Shown here piece after piece: positions 1 to 9,079 of a DNA stretch of 64,000 nt. The notes beneath the pieces were generated by a model, which was given only the letters and a program-made list of their open reading frames with translations, was not told where the DNA came from and did not search any database. The position numbers and the translations under genes are program-made. How positions within the stretch are numbered: position 1 is the first letter of the stretch; each line of letters starts with the position of its first letter. This DNA comes from Canibacter oris (GTDB lineage Bacteria > Actinomycetota > Actinomycetes > Actinomycetales > Microbacteriaceae), in contig NZ_JACIFD010000007.1 of assembly GCF_014197205.1 (NCBI RefSeq), positions 1-64,000 on the forward strand. The letters run 5' to 3'.

Positions 1-1247
1 ATAACGACCTGGCTAAGGGCTTCGCGCGTGAAGATAAAGCGCTGCAGGAATTGATTTGTAGCGAGCAGTTTAGTGCATCAATCTATGCTTTTGACCTGGT
101 GCAAAAGCGCGCTAAAAACCCTGCCGGCGCTCCCCCAGCGGAGCTGGCACTGCCGGTGCGCAAGGTTGGTGTTATTGGCGCCGGGCTAATGGCGAGCCAG
201 TTTGCGCTGCTGTTTGCTCGCAAGTTGCGGGTGCCAGTGCTCATCACCGATCTCAGCCAGGAGCGGGTTGATAAAGGTATCGCATACATTCACGGCGAAA
301 TCGATAAACTGCAGGCGAAGGGTCGACTGGATGCCGATGCCGCGAACCAGATTAAAGCACTGGTGCAGGGCACAGTAGACAAACAAGATTACGCTGACTG
401 CGACTGGGTTATCGAAGCGGTGTTTGAGTCTCTTGAGGTGAAACAGACCGTTTTCAAAGAGATTGAGCCGCTTATTTCGCCAGAGGCAATTATCGCCACC
501 AACACCTCGTCACTGTCTGTTGCTGAGATTGGCAGCGTACTGGAGCGTCCGGAGCGTCTGATTGGTTTCCACTTCTTCAACCCGGTAGCGGTTATGCCGC
601 TGATTGAGGTTGTGAAGGTAGAATCCACCAGCGAAGCAGCGCTGGCAACCGCAATGGTCATCGCCAAGAAGCTGGGCAAGAGCGCGGTAATCACCGCTGA
701 TCGTCCGGGCTTTGTGGTGAATCGCTTGCTTGCAAAGGTTATGGGTGAGCCAGCCCGGGCGCTTGACAGCGGCACAGATTTGGGTGTGATTGAGCGCGCG
801 CTTGACCCGATTGGCTTGCCGATGGGGCCGTTTGAGCTGATTGACCTGGTTGGCTGGAAAGTCGCTGCCCATGTGCAAGACACCATGACCGGAGCTTTCC
901 CGGAGCGGTTCTACGCCACCGAGAGCCTGCACAAGCTTGCCGAGGTCGAAGCTCCGCTGGAGAAGAACAAAGCTGGCAAGCCAACTGGTTTGAGCCGCGC
1001 CGGAGAAAAAGCAATCACTGTCGGTAAAGCTCCGGTTGCCGGGACCGAAATCCTGACTCGGGTTGAAGATGAGCTGGCTCGCGAAATCGATATCATGCTG
1101 CAGGAAAAAGTTGTTGCTGCGGCAGAAGACATCGATTTGTGCTTGATTCTCGGCGCCGGATTCCCTTTCCAGGCCGGCGGAATTACGAAATACCTCGACC
1201 GTGTCGGCGCGTCACAGCGTGCTAACGGTAAACTATTTCATGAGTAA
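1..1247 (+). CDS. fadJ: FadB/FadJ-like fatty acid oxidation multienzyme, C-terminal part (3-hydroxyacyl-CoA dehydrogenase), 5' end outside window
   Basis: The frame is open to the left edge, so the N-terminal enoyl-CoA hydratase half expected for this family is not visible; about 414 residues remain. The visible part opens with a linker and then a Rossmann NAD site (GAGLMAS, near nt 175-200), the EAVFE and NTSSLSV segments, the FHFFNPV motif and DRPGFVVNR, all typical of 3-hydroxyacyl-CoA dehydrogenase. A second helical C-terminal domain ends in a GAGFPFQAGG segment. It would oxidise 3-hydroxyacyl-CoA to 3-ketoacyl-CoA in beta-oxidation. A TTG at nt 51 lies inside the gene and is not the start. 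A partner thiolase would be expected upstream, outside the window. Confidence 0.9.
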   Translation, partial: NDLAKGFAREDKALQELICSEQFSASIYAFDLVQKRAKNPAGAPPAELALPVRKVGVIGAGLMASQFALLFARKLRVPVLITDLSQERVDKGIAYIHGEIDKLQAKGRLDADAANQIKALVQGTVDKQDYADCDWVIEAVFESLEVKQTVFKEIEPLISPEAIIATNTSSLSVAEIGSVLERPERLIGFHFFNPVAVMPLIEVVKVESTSEAALATAMVIAKKLGKSAVITADRPGFVVNRLLAKVMGEPARALDSGTDLGVIERALDPIGLPMGPFELIDLVGWKVAAHVQDTMTGAFPERFYATESLHKLAEVEAPLEKNKAGKPTGLSRAGEKAITVGKAPVAGTEILTRVEDELAREIDIMLQEKVVAAAEDIDLCLILGAGFPFQAGGITKYLDRVGASQRANGKLFHE

Positions 1248-1262
1248 ATAAATATTACGCTT

Positions 1263-1327
1263 AGCGGCTGACCAGAACTGCCCGCTGCAGCTATCTAGCT
1301 GTATGCACTGTGTTCTGGTCAGCCGCT
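1263..1327 (+). terminator. Strong hairpin between fadJ-like gene and metK
   Basis: A perfect 16-bp inverted repeat (arms 1263-1278 and 1312-1327) encloses a 33-nt loop that itself contains a small CAGCT/AGCTG palindrome. The right arm is followed by a short T-rich stretch (TTGTTATTT). It fits a terminator for the upstream gene, but its 3' arm ends only 20 nt before the metK start, so it could also act in a metK leader. Confidence 0.6.
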
Positions 1328-1347
1328 TTGTTATTTGAGGGGAAAAA

Positions 1348-2544
1348 TTGAGCTATCTATTTACGTCGGAGTCAGTCGCTGCGGGTCATCCTGACAAAGT
1401 CTGTGACCAAATCAGCGACGCACTGCTTGATGAGCTGCTGCAGCACGACCCAGAGAGCCGGGTCGCTATTGAGACTGTTGCCAGCGGCTCTCAGATTCAT
1501 GTGGTTGGTGAAATGCGCAGCACGCACGAGCTCTCCCCTGTCCGGGTGCAGGAGTTGGTGCGGCAAAAGCTCGCCGCAATTGGTTACACTCCGGCGAGCT
1601 ACGGCCTAGATTTTAATGATGCAGCTAGCGTCAGCATTAACGTTGCGATTAGCCAGCAGTCCCCTGACATTGCCCAGGGTGTTGATAACTCGTTAGAGGT
1701 GCGCAGCGGCCAGGCAGCCGACGCTTATGATCGGCTGGGGGCTGGCGATCAGGGTATTATTTTCGGATACGCCAGCAATGAGCTTGCTGGGGCACCAGCA
1801 CACCGGGATAGTTTTATGCCGGCGGCGATCCACCTCGCGCATCAGCTCTCCCGCGGTTACTCGGATTTGCAAAAGCAGCGGCAGCAAGACCTCGGTCCGG
1901 ACGCGAAAACCCAGGTGACACTGCGCTACGCGAGGCCTGGCCAGCCCCTTGAAGTGGATACTGTGCTGATTTCGGCGCAGCACGCTGAACACCTGCACAG
2001 CGAGGAGCTTGCGGCGCTTCTGCACAGCGAGGTAATTAACCCGACGCTGGCGAGCTCCGGGCTTGATGCTTCGCAAACCCGGTTGATTATTAACCCGTCT
2101 GGTCGTTTTATCATCGGCGGCCCTGTCGGCGATGCGGGGCTCACCGGCCGCAAAATTGTGGTCGATACCTACGGCGGTTACGCGCCACACGGCGGCGGCG
2201 CTTTCAGCGGTAAAGATCCTTCTAAGGTGGATCGCTCCGCCGCATACGCTGCCCGCTGGGTTGCAAAAAACCTGGTGGCTAATGGCTTGGCGCAGCACGC
2301 AACTGTGCAAATTGCTTATGCGATTGGCGCAGCGCACCCGGTATCGGTGTGCGTGCTGAGCGATAATCCGCAGCAGGATGAGAAGCTGGAAAAGGTGGTG
2401 CGCGAGCGTTTCGATTTGCGTCCGGCGGCGATTATTGACCGGTTGCAGCTGCAGCGTTTTAACGCTTATCAGCAGACCGCTGCTTTTGGGCATTTTGGGC
2501 GTACTGATATTGCACTGCCGTGGGAGCAGGTTATTACTCTCTAG
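1348..2544 (+). CDS. metK: S-adenosylmethionine synthetase
   Basis: MetK makes S-adenosylmethionine from methionine and ATP in the cytosol. The 398-residue protein has the family length and motifs: the N-terminal GHPDKVCDQISDA segment, the GAGDQG hexapeptide, and GGPVGDAGLTGRK followed by GGGAFSGKDPSKVDRSAAY in the C-terminal half. Translation starts at a TTG with a good ribosome site (GAGGGGAA at 1337-1344) at normal spacing; no better ATG lies in frame. It is transcribed alone between a strong hairpin and a bidirectional terminator. The methionine importer metNIQ at 54.6-57.4 kb supplies its substrate. No SAM riboswitch was recognised upstream. Confidence 0.96.
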   Translation: MSYLFTSESVAAGHPDKVCDQISDALLDELLQHDPESRVAIETVASGSQIHVVGEMRSTHELSPVRVQELVRQKLAAIGYTPASYGLDFNDAASVSINVAISQQSPDIAQGVDNSLEVRSGQAADAYDRLGAGDQGIIFGYASNELAGAPAHRDSFMPAAIHLAHQLSRGYSDLQKQRQQDLGPDAKTQVTLRYARPGQPLEVDTVLISAQHAEHLHSEELAALLHSEVINPTLASSGLDASQTRLIINPSGRFIIGGPVGDAGLTGRKIVVDTYGGYAPHGGGAFSGKDPSKVDRSAAYAARWVAKNLVANGLAQHATVQIAYAIGAAHPVSVCVLSDNPQQDEKLEKVVRERFDLRPAAIIDRLQLQRFNAYQQTAAFGHFGRTDIALPWEQVITL

Positions 2545-2560
2545 CTGCGGCGCGGACGTA

Positions 2561-2595
2561 AAAAGAGCGGCTGGCATTTCGCCAGCCGCTCTTTT
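2561..2595. terminator. Bidirectional terminator between metK and acnA
   Basis: A perfect 15-bp stem (2561-2575 with 2581-2595) with a 5-nt loop begins with A-run and ends with T-run, so it can stop transcription from both converging genes. Confidence 0.9.
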
Positions 2596-2630
2596 AGTTA
2601 GCCGCTTGGGCTAGTTGGCGTGCAGTGTAG

Positions 2631-5318
2631 TTACACAAGTGACCGCAGCACGTACTGCAGAATACCGCCGTTGCGGTAGTAGTCTGCTTCGCCCGGGGTG
2701 TCGATACGCACTACTGCGTCAAACTCAGTAACCTTGCCTGACTCGTGCTGTGCGGTAACCTTCACGGTCTCCGGGGTGACGCCCTCGTTGAGCGCGGTCA
2801 CACCGGTGATGCTGAAGGTTTCGGTGCCGTCAAGGCCGAGGCTATCAGCGTTTTCGCCCGCTGGGAATTGCAGCGGCAGCACACCCATACCGATGAGGTT
2901 AGAGCGGTGGATACGCTCATAAGACTCGGTGATTACAGCTTTTACGCCGAGCAGCGCGGTGCCTTTTGCAGCCCAGTCGCGGGATGAACCTGAGCCATAC
3001 TCTTTGCCGCCGAGCACAACCAGCGGCACACCTGCTGCCTTGTAGTTCATTGCGGCATCGTAAACCGCAGCCTGCTCGCCACCGTTGGTAAAGTCACGGG
3101 TGAAGCCGCCCTCGACACCGTCAAGCAGCTGGTTCTTGATGCGGATGTTCGCGAAGGTGCCGCGGATCATCACCTCGTGGTTGCCGCGCCGTGAGCCATA
3201 GCTGTTGAAGTCCTTCGGAGCTACACCGTTTTCGGTGAGGTAACGCCCCGCAGGGGTGTCTGCGCGGAATGAGCCTGCTGGTGAAATGTGGTCGGTGGTG
3301 ACAGAGTCACCAAGCTTCAGCAGCACCCGGGCCCCGGTGATGTCGGTTACTGGATCCGGGGTGAGCTTCATGCCCTCGAAGTAAGGTGGTTTGCGCACGT
3401 AGGTGGAATCTGCATCCCACGCAAAGGTGTCGCCCTGCGGGGTTTCCAGGTTCTGCCAGCGCTCGTCACCGTCAAAGATAGTGTCGTACTTAGAGCGGAA
3501 CATCTCAGTGTCGATTGACTCGTCGATGATCTGCTGTACTTCCTGTGGGTCTGGCCAGATATCCTGCAGGAAGACGTCGTTGCCGTCTTGATCCTGGCCG
3601 AGCGGCTGGGTGGCGAAATCAAAGTCCATTGAGCCTGCTAGTGCGTAGGCAATAACCAGCGGCGGTGAAGCCAGGTAGTTCATCTTGACGTCAGGGTTAA
3701 TGCGGCCCTCGAAGTTACGGTTGCCTGATAGCACCGCGGTCACAGCGAGGTCATTTTCCTGAATTGCCTCTGAAATTTTTGGATCAAGCGGGCCGGAGTT
3801 GCCGATGCAGGTGGCGCAGCCATAGCCGACAACATAGAAGTTAATAGCTTCCAAGTCTTGCAGCAGACCTGACTTCTCGTAGTAGTCAGTAACAACCTTT
3901 GAGCCCGGAGCCAGTGAGGTTTTCACCCATGGTTTACTGGTTAGGCCCTTGCGCACTGCATTGCGCGCCAGTACACCAGCGGCAACCATCACAGACGGGT
4001 TTGAGGTGTTGGTGCAGCTGGTGATAGAAGCGATTGAAACCGCGCCGTGATCAAGTTCAAAGGCACCACGGTCAGTGGTGACAGTCACCGGGTTAGTGGC
4101 GCGCTGTTCGCCCGCGGCTGGAGCGCCGGCGTAGTTTGGTAGATCCGCCGCAAACTGCTGCTGCGCCTTGCTCAGCTCAATGCGATCCTGTGGACGCTTC
4201 GGGCCTGCGATTGACGGCACAACGGTTGCGAGATCCAGCTCAAGGTACTCGCTAAACACTGGCTCGACCGCAGGATTGTGCCACAGTTGCTGCTGCTTTG
4301 AGTAGGCCTCAACCAGCGCGATCTGCTCCTCTGAGCGCCCGGTCAGGCGGAGGTAATCAAGGGTGACATCGTCGATTGGGAAGATTGCGGCGGTTGAGCC
4401 GAACTCAGGGCTCATGTTGCCGATGGTTGCACGGTTCGCCAGTGGCACCGCGGAAACGCCCTCACCGTAGAACTCCACGAACTTGCCAACTACGCCGTGC
4501 TGACGCAGCATCTCGGTGATTGTCAGCACCACGTCGGTTGCGGTGGCGCCTGCTGGGATTTTACCTGAGAGTTTGAAGCCAACAACGCGAGGAATCAGCA
4601 TAGATACTGGCTGACCGAGCATCGCAGCCTCAGCCTCGATGCCGCCTACACCCCAGCCGAGCACGCCAAGGCCGTTAACCATGGTGGTGTGGCTGTCGGT
4701 GCCCACGCAAGTGTCTGGGTATGCGCGCAGCACGCCGTTAACCTCACGGGTCATGGTGATGCGTGCCAGGTTTTCGATGTTTACCTGGTGTACGATGCCC
4801 ATGCCAGGTGGCACAACCTTGAAGTCGTCAAACGCGGTCTGACCCCAACGCAGGAACTGGTATCGCTCCCCGTTGCGCTGGTACTCGATGTCCATATTGC
4901 GTTCAATAGCGTTGGCGGTGCCGAAAACATCAATCTGTACGGAGTGGTCAATAACCATCTCAGCCGGAGCTAGCGGGTTGATTTTCTTAGGATCGCCGCC
5001 GAGCTCAGCAACAGCTTCACGCATGGTTGCAAGGTCTACCACGCAAGGCACGCCGGTGAAGTCCTGCATGATAACGCGAGCCGGGGTGAACTGTATCTCT
5101 ACGTTTGGCTGCGCTGATGGATCCCAGTTGCCAAGAGCTTCGATGTGCGCTGCGGTGATATTTGCCCCGTCTTCGGTGCGTAGCAGGTTCTCAAGCAACA
5201 CCTTCAGGCTGAATGGCAGTTTTTCTGCGCCTGGAACCTTGTCGATGCGGTAAATCTCGTATTCTGTGCCCGCAACCGCAAGGGTGTCTTTGGCATCGAA
5301 GCTATTGACTGTGCTCAC
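2631..5318 (-). CDS. acnA: Aconitate hydratase A
   Basis: AcnA isomerises citrate to isocitrate in the TCA cycle using a [4Fe-4S] cluster. At 895 residues it matches the AcnA/IRP family. The three cluster cysteines are visible: Cys435 in SCTNTS, and Cys501 and Cys504 in [10 protein letters not shown]. The C-terminal swivel domain carries [12 protein letters not shown]. The start is a GTG at 5316-5318 preceded by AAGGAG at 5325-5330. The gene is monocistronic and convergent with metK. An inverted repeat CACCA-GT-TGGTG about 55 nt upstream (5373-5384) lies close to a TAAAAT -10-like hexamer and could be an operator; this is inference only. Confidence 0.96.
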   Translation of the reverse strand: MSTVNSFDAKDTLAVAGTEYEIYRIDKVPGAEKLPFSLKVLLENLLRTEDGANITAAHIEALGNWDPSAQPNVEIQFTPARVIMQDFTGVPCVVDLATMREAVAELGGDPKKINPLAPAEMVIDHSVQIDVFGTANAIERNMDIEYQRNGERYQFLRWGQTAFDDFKVVPPGMGIVHQVNIENLARITMTREVNGVLRAYPDTCVGTDSHTTMVNGLGVLGWGVGGIEAEAAMLGQPVSMLIPRVVGFKLSGKIPAGATATDVVLTITEMLRQHGVVGKFVEFYGEGVSAVPLANRATIGNMSPEFGSTAAIFPIDDVTLDYLRLTGRSEEQIALVEAYSKQQQLWHNPAVEPVFSEYLELDLATVVPSIAGPKRPQDRIELSKAQQQFAADLPNYAGAPAAGEQRATNPVTVTTDRGAFELDHGAVSIASITSCTNTSNPSVMVAAGVLARNAVRKGLTSKPWVKTSLAPGSKVVTDYYEKSGLLQDLEAINFYVVGYGCATCIGNSGPLDPKISEAIQENDLAVTAVLSGNRNFEGRINPDVKMNYLASPPLVIAYALAGSMDFDFATQPLGQDQDGNDVFLQDIWPDPQEVQQIIDESIDTEMFRSKYDTIFDGDERWQNLETPQGDTFAWDADSTYVRKPPYFEGMKLTPDPVTDITGARVLLKLGDSVTTDHISPAGSFRADTPAGRYLTENGVAPKDFNSYGSRRGNHEVMIRGTFANIRIKNQLLDGVEGGFTRDFTNGGEQAAVYDAAMNYKAAGVPLVVLGGKEYGSGSSRDWAAKGTALLGVKAVITESYERIHRSNLIGMGVLPLQFPAGENADSLGLDGTETFSITGVTALNEGVTPETVKVTAQHESGKVTEFDAVVRIDTPGEADYYRNGGILQYVLRSLV

Positions 5319-5542
5319 AATGCTCTCCTTCTCCGGAAGTAGTGAAATGTTTTGATGTCAAGATAAATTTTACACCAGTTGGTGCGTCTTTTAAGTAGTC
5401 TACTCCCGCGTGTTTCCGCGGCAAAATCGTGTATTCATCAGATGAAAGAGAGGGTTGTCTGGCAAGTGGATTATTTGTTTTTGACAGTCAGTGCAGCCAA
5501 ACTTCTGGGACCGGCAAGGTGATCTTAAGCGCACAAAAAGCA
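5319..5542. other. Non-coding region upstream of acnA
   Basis: No convincing gene is seen between acnA and the terminator of the DUF3710 gene. Reading toward acnA there is TTGACA near 5355, a TAAAAT hexamer near 5367-5372 and a short inverted repeat at 5373-5384, but no pair of -35 and -10 boxes with good spacing, so the promoter is not assigned. Confidence 0.5.
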
Positions 5543-5577
5543 CAAGCGTGCGCCCAGATAATCTGAGCACACGCTTG
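5543..5577 (-). terminator. Terminator downstream of DUF3710 gene
   Basis: An 11-bp stem with one mismatch (5543-5553 with 5567-5577), followed on the minus strand by TGCTTTTTG. It lies 57 nt past the DUF3710 stop codon. Confidence 0.7.
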
Positions 5578-5633
5578 GAATAGAAAAACGGACTGCACCG
5601 TCGGAGCGGCAGCCTGCTGAGACGGTTTAAACC

Positions 5634-6302
5634 CTATGCGGTCGGGGCTTGCCCAACGTTTGCCGGCATCTGCAGTGGTAGCAACTCACTCGGCGGCAGC
5701 GGTGCATCGCCGCGCACCACGACTAGCTCGCGGAAAACAGATTCAATACCGCTGGCGCGAGCCGGATCCACCGCCCCAGCACCAACCAGCACCCCGCGCA
5801 GCATCCATCGCGGACCGTCGACGCCGAAGAACCGCACCGCCGCAACCTGCTCAGCGTTAGGTGGTGACTGCATCAAAACCTCGGTGCCGAAAACACTCTC
5901 CTGCTCTGTAACCTGTGCGCCCTGCTCCTTGAGCGAAGCCATAATCTGCTCTCGCGCCTCGTGCCACAGCCCGGTTGATTTCGGCGCTGAAAATGCCTGC
6001 ACCTGCAGCGTAGAGCCTTCATAGTCAAGCGAAATTGCGATGATGCGCTTGCTTGCTTCATCAACATCAAGACGCACCTTCAAACCTTCGCGCGGCGCGA
6101 CTTTGATGCTGCCCATGTCGATATACGGGCGAATTGCAGGCACCTCAGTGACATCAAACGGGCCCTTGGCGGCACGATCTTGCGGGGCAGCTTTAGCGTT
6201 TGGCGCGTCGCTGGCTGCGGTGGTTGCAGCTGGTGCGGTCTCTGCTGCTGTAGCGGTTTCGGCTGCTGCCTCCCCGGTTTCTTTTTTGCGCTTAAAAATC
6301 AT
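5634..6302 (-). CDS. DUF3710 family protein
   Basis: This 222-residue protein is recognised as DUF3710, a family of unknown function confined to actinobacteria and usually encoded beside dut, as here. Residues 1-45 are a charged and Ala/Thr-rich stretch without a signal peptide. The conserved part begins around GPFDVTEVP and contains YIDMGSIKV, a W in GLWHEAR and the FFGVDGPRWMLRGV motif. It is 56 bp downstream of dut on the same strand, probably in one transcript that ends at the hairpin 5543-5577. No catalytic residues can be named. Confidence 0.88.
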   Translation of the reverse strand: MIFKRKKETGEAAAETATAAETAPAATTAASDAPNAKAAPQDRAAKGPFDVTEVPAIRPYIDMGSIKVAPREGLKVRLDVDEASKRIIAISLDYEGSTLQVQAFSAPKSTGLWHEAREQIMASLKEQGAQVTEQESVFGTEVLMQSPPNAEQVAAVRFFGVDGPRWMLRGVLVGAGAVDPARASGIESVFRELVVVRGDAPLPPSELLPLQMPANVGQAPTA

Positions 6303-6358
6303 GATTCTCCGATTTGCAATGGTTGTGAGCCGCGTGAGAGGCTCCTGAAGTGCTGCGG

Positions 6359-6793
6359 TTATGCGACTCCGGTGGATCCGAATCCGCCGGCGCCGCGGTC
6401 GCTGTCGTCTAGCGATGCAACCTGTTTAAAGCTCACCGCCGGCACTCGCATAATCACGAGCTGGGCGATGCGGTCGCCGGGTTCGATGGTGAACGCGGTT
6501 TCCGGGTCGTGGTTAATTAGCGGCACAAAAATTTCGCCGCGGTAGCCCGAATCAACAACGCCGGGAGCGTTTAGCACTGTGACTCCGTGCTTTGCGGCGA
6601 GCCCGCTGCGCGGCATCACAAACAGTGCGGTGTGCGGCGGCAGCTGCACCCTGACGCCGGTTGGTACCAGTGCCCGCTGCCCCGGCTCCAGCACAATGTG
6701 TGCGGTTGAGCGCAGGTCGGCTCCGGCGTCCCCCGGCATCGCGTACTCAGGCAACTGCTCAGCCTGAATTAAGACCTCAACTACATCAGTCAT
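6359..6793 (-). CDS. dut: dUTP diphosphatase (dUTPase)
   Basis: Dut hydrolyses dUTP to dUMP and pyrophosphate, keeping uracil out of DNA. All five trimeric dUTPase motifs are present in the 144-residue product: PGDAGADL, MPRSGLA, GVVDSGYRGEI with the catalytic Asp, DRIAQLVI, and the C-terminal RGAGGFGSTG arm. The reading frame stays open 150 nt further upstream, but that extension is not like the family, and the ATG at 6791-6793 places PGDAG at the usual distance. It precedes the DUF3710 gene on the same strand. Confidence 0.95.
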   Translation of the reverse strand: MTDVVEVLIQAEQLPEYAMPGDAGADLRSTAHIVLEPGQRALVPTGVRVQLPPHTALFVMPRSGLAAKHGVTVLNAPGVVDSGYRGEIFVPLINHDPETAFTIEPGDRIAQLVIMRVPAVSFKQVASLDDSDRGAGGFGSTGVA

Positions 6794-6995
6794 AGTCTTT
6801 AGTTTACGGAACTTTCCTGAGCGGCGCACTGGCAAGTAATAACAGTGTCGGAATCTCGACGGCCTGCGACCTATTAAAGTTTCATGGAGTGTGTTCACAT
6901 CGGTAGCTGGTGGCTGCTTTACACTCACGATAAAACTCGCCAAATCCCTGTGTGGCGCTCAGCATATCTGCAGCCCAGAGCAAGATAATTAAGGG

Positions 6996-7451
6996 GTGAG
7001 TGTAGCTACCGAAAATGTAACCTATTCTGAACGTCTGTGGCCGAGCGGCTGGCTTTACATTATTTTGCTATTGCTTGTTCCCAGCACGATGCTGCTGTTT
7101 ATGCCGCTTAACAGCACCCTCGGAGTGGTGCTCGCGCCGATTGTCTACGTCGTATTCGCGGCAATTTTTACTCTTGCCAGCCCCCGGGTTGCGGTTGCCG
7201 GCGGTGAATTTATTGCGGGTCACGCTAATATTCCGACTTCCTATATTGGCGATGTCGAGATTCTTGACAGTGATGAGCTGACCTTGGCAATAGGAATTCA
7301 AGCCGATGCACGTGCTTACCTGTTGGTGCGGGGGTGGATCCACCAGGCCGTAAAAGTCGCCAACACTGATCCGACCGATCCGGCACCTTTTTGGATTGTG
7401 ACCACCCGCCACCCGGAAAAATTGCGTGCTGCGCTGCTGGCTGCACGCTAG
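6996..7451 (+). CDS. DUF3093 family membrane protein
   Basis: A 151-residue protein recognised as DUF3093, an actinobacterial family of unknown function. It has a short cytosolic N-terminus with the conserved YSERLWPS segment, two hydrophobic helices (about residues 19-38 and 42-62), and a soluble C-terminal domain ending WIVTTRHPEKLRAAL. It starts at GTG 6996, where AAGGGG lies directly upstream. It is divergent from dut across about 200 bp and convergent with the DUF4193 gene. The dut/DUF3710/DUF3093/DUF4193 neighbourhood is common in actinobacteria. Confidence 0.85.
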   Translation: MSVATENVTYSERLWPSGWLYIILLLLVPSTMLLFMPLNSTLGVVLAPIVYVVFAAIFTLASPRVAVAGGEFIAGHANIPTSYIGDVEILDSDELTLAIGIQADARAYLLVRGWIHQAVKVANTDPTDPAPFWIVTTRHPEKLRAALLAAR

Positions 7452-7464
7452 GAAGCGCAACAGT

Positions 7465-7500
7465 AAAGCGGGGCTACCGTTCCGGTAACCCCGCTTTTTT
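7465..7500. terminator. Terminator between DUF3093 and DUF4193 genes
   Basis: A 15-bp stem with one mismatch (7465-7479 with 7483-7497) and a 3-nt loop, followed by TTTTTT on the plus strand. The A-run on the other side allows use from both converging genes. Confidence 0.85.
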
Positions 7501-7518
7501 GTAGCCTTATTGCTGCGC

Positions 7519-7821
7519 TTAGAGCGCACACTCCGCGCACACCGGCCCCAAATCACCTTCGTGATCATACTGCGAGTGGTGGCGCACCAGGAAGCAGTTG
7601 GTGCAGGTAAACTCATCTTCCTGCTGCGGCAGCACAACCACATCAAGCTCTACGTTTGAAAGATCCGCGCCAGCGAGCTCGAAGCCAGGGTTGTCAGCGT
7701 CTTCAGCATCCATCTGCGCCGCGCCAGACTCCGGACCGCGGTCTTTTAACGCTTCAATTGATTCTGCCTCGTCTTCAACGCTTTTTCGTGGGGCATCATA
7801 GTCAGTAGCCAAGTTACTCAC
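7519..7821 (-). CDS. DUF4193 small zinc-ribbon-like protein
   Basis: A 100-residue actinobacterial protein recognised from its ATDYDAPR N-terminus and its C-terminal pair of CxxC motifs (CTNC and CAEC) separated by FLVRHHSQYD, expected to bind one zinc ion. The middle is strongly acidic. It begins at a GTG (7819-7821) with TAAGG just upstream. Function is unknown. It is convergent with the DUF3093 gene and divergent from sepH. Confidence 0.88.
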   Translation of the reverse strand: MSNLATDYDAPRKSVEDEAESIEALKDRGPESGAAQMDAEDADNPGFELAGADLSNVELDVVVLPQQEDEFTCTNCFLVRHHSQYDHEGDLGPVCAECAL

Positions 7822-7996
7822 CTTAGGGGTCAGATTAATCTATGTCTTTGCCGCAAATTATTACGCAAATAATTTATGATTGCAAATTGCAACACGCGGC
7901 GATACAAAATTCTAGAAAACTGCGCGCCGCTCATTATATGCGCAGAGATTCGTGCCAAGCTATAGAGAAATAGCGCTATTTATTTCAAGGATCGCC

Positions 7997-9079
7997 ATGA
8001 CCGAGTTAACCTTCGCAAGTCGCACCGCAACAGCATTGACGCTTCTGGATGATGACGGCAACGAGTACCTGCTGCCGGTCGATAATACCCTGCTGCACGA
8101 GGTGCGTGCTGCGCTGCAGCAACAGTCCGGCGCCTCACAGGTGCGGCCAGCTGAGATTCAGCGGCTGCTGCGGCGCGGGCTGTCAGTTCCTGAGGTTGCA
8201 GCCGAGACCGGATACCAGCAGGAGGATGTGGAGCGTTTCGCTCCCCCGGTTGAGCGCGAGCTGAGCTACATCCTCGACCGGGCGTTCGCGGTTCCGGTGC
8301 GGACCACCGGCGGGCAATTAGAAACCGGCGAGAAGTTCGGCGAAACCATCGCGGCGCGTCTGGTTTCATTGGGTGCCAATGAGGTTAAGTGGCGCGCCTG
8401 CCAGGACGCGAAGCGGCGCTGGCGGATTACGGTTGACTACAGTGTCTATGGTGAGCAGTTGACAGCTGTCTGGGGCTTTGACAGCGCTAAAAAACAGCTC
8501 ACCGCAGCAAACGAGAGCGCAGCAGAGCTGTCAAAGCAGCAGGTCGCAGACCCACTGATCCCAAGTAAGCCGCGGGCGGTCAGTTCAACTGCTGCTGCGC
8601 CGGCGCAGCAGCAAGAGCCTGAAAAGGTCGCCACAGTGACTGAGTTCCCTGACTTTGGCGGCGCGGTAATCGCGCCCGAAGATGAATATGATTTTGAGTT
8701 TGGTGAGCCGTTGGAGACCTCCAACCTTGATGAAACCGCAAATCTGCTGGAGGCCTTGCGCCAGCGGCGCGGTGAACGCGAGCGTGAAATTTACACCGGG
8801 GCTGAGCAGGCGGCGGATCTCGCAGCCCCGCTGTGGCAGGAGGAGTCCGAATCTGTGGCGGCGGCGCAGCCAGACGTGGCCGAGTCTGCAGGCACCGCGG
8901 TTGATGCAGAACAACAGTACGACACCTCTGCGTATGAGCGCCTCAGCGACGGGGTTAACCTGAAAAAACCACATCCGGAACCCGCTGAAACAGTTGCGGA
9001 AAAGCCGAAGAAGCGTGGCCGTACCGCGATTCCAAGCTGGGATGAAATTCTGTTTGGCACGCGCCCAGACGACAACTAA
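7997..9079 (+). CDS. sepH: SepH-like cell division protein (DUF3071)
   Basis: SepH in Streptomyces and mycobacteria binds FtsZ and promotes its assembly. This 360-residue protein has the conserved N-terminal DUF3071 domain (about 1-165), with a predicted helix-turn-helix around SVPEVAAETGYQQEDV and the LGANEVKWRA..RRWRITVDY segment. A long acidic, Gln/Ala-rich and probably disordered linker follows. The C-terminus RTAIPSWDEILFG is the short conserved tail seen in this family. The ATG at 7997 has AAGGA at 7985-7989; an open extension to 7952 is rejected because it lacks a ribosome site. It is not in an obvious operon. Confidence 0.88.
   Translation: MTELTFASRTATALTLLDDDGNEYLLPVDNTLLHEVRAALQQQSGASQVRPAEIQRLLRRGLSVPEVAAETGYQQEDVERFAPPVERELSYILDRAFAVPVRTTGGQLETGEKFGETIAARLVSLGANEVKWRACQDAKRRWRITVDYSVYGEQLTAVWGFDSAKKQLTAANESAAELSKQQVADPLIPSKPRAVSSTAAAPAQQQEPEKVATVTEFPDFGGAVIAPEDEYDFEFGEPLETSNLDETANLLEALRQRRGEREREIYTGAEQAADLAAPLWQEESESVAAAQPDVAESAGTAVDAEQQYDTSAYERLSDGVNLKKPHPEPAETVAEKPKKRGRTAIPSWDEILFGTRPDDN

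Noticed and set aside
1248-1347. SAM riboswitch before metK
   Set aside because: Only a single long hairpin is present; no conserved core of a known SAM riboswitch class was recognised.
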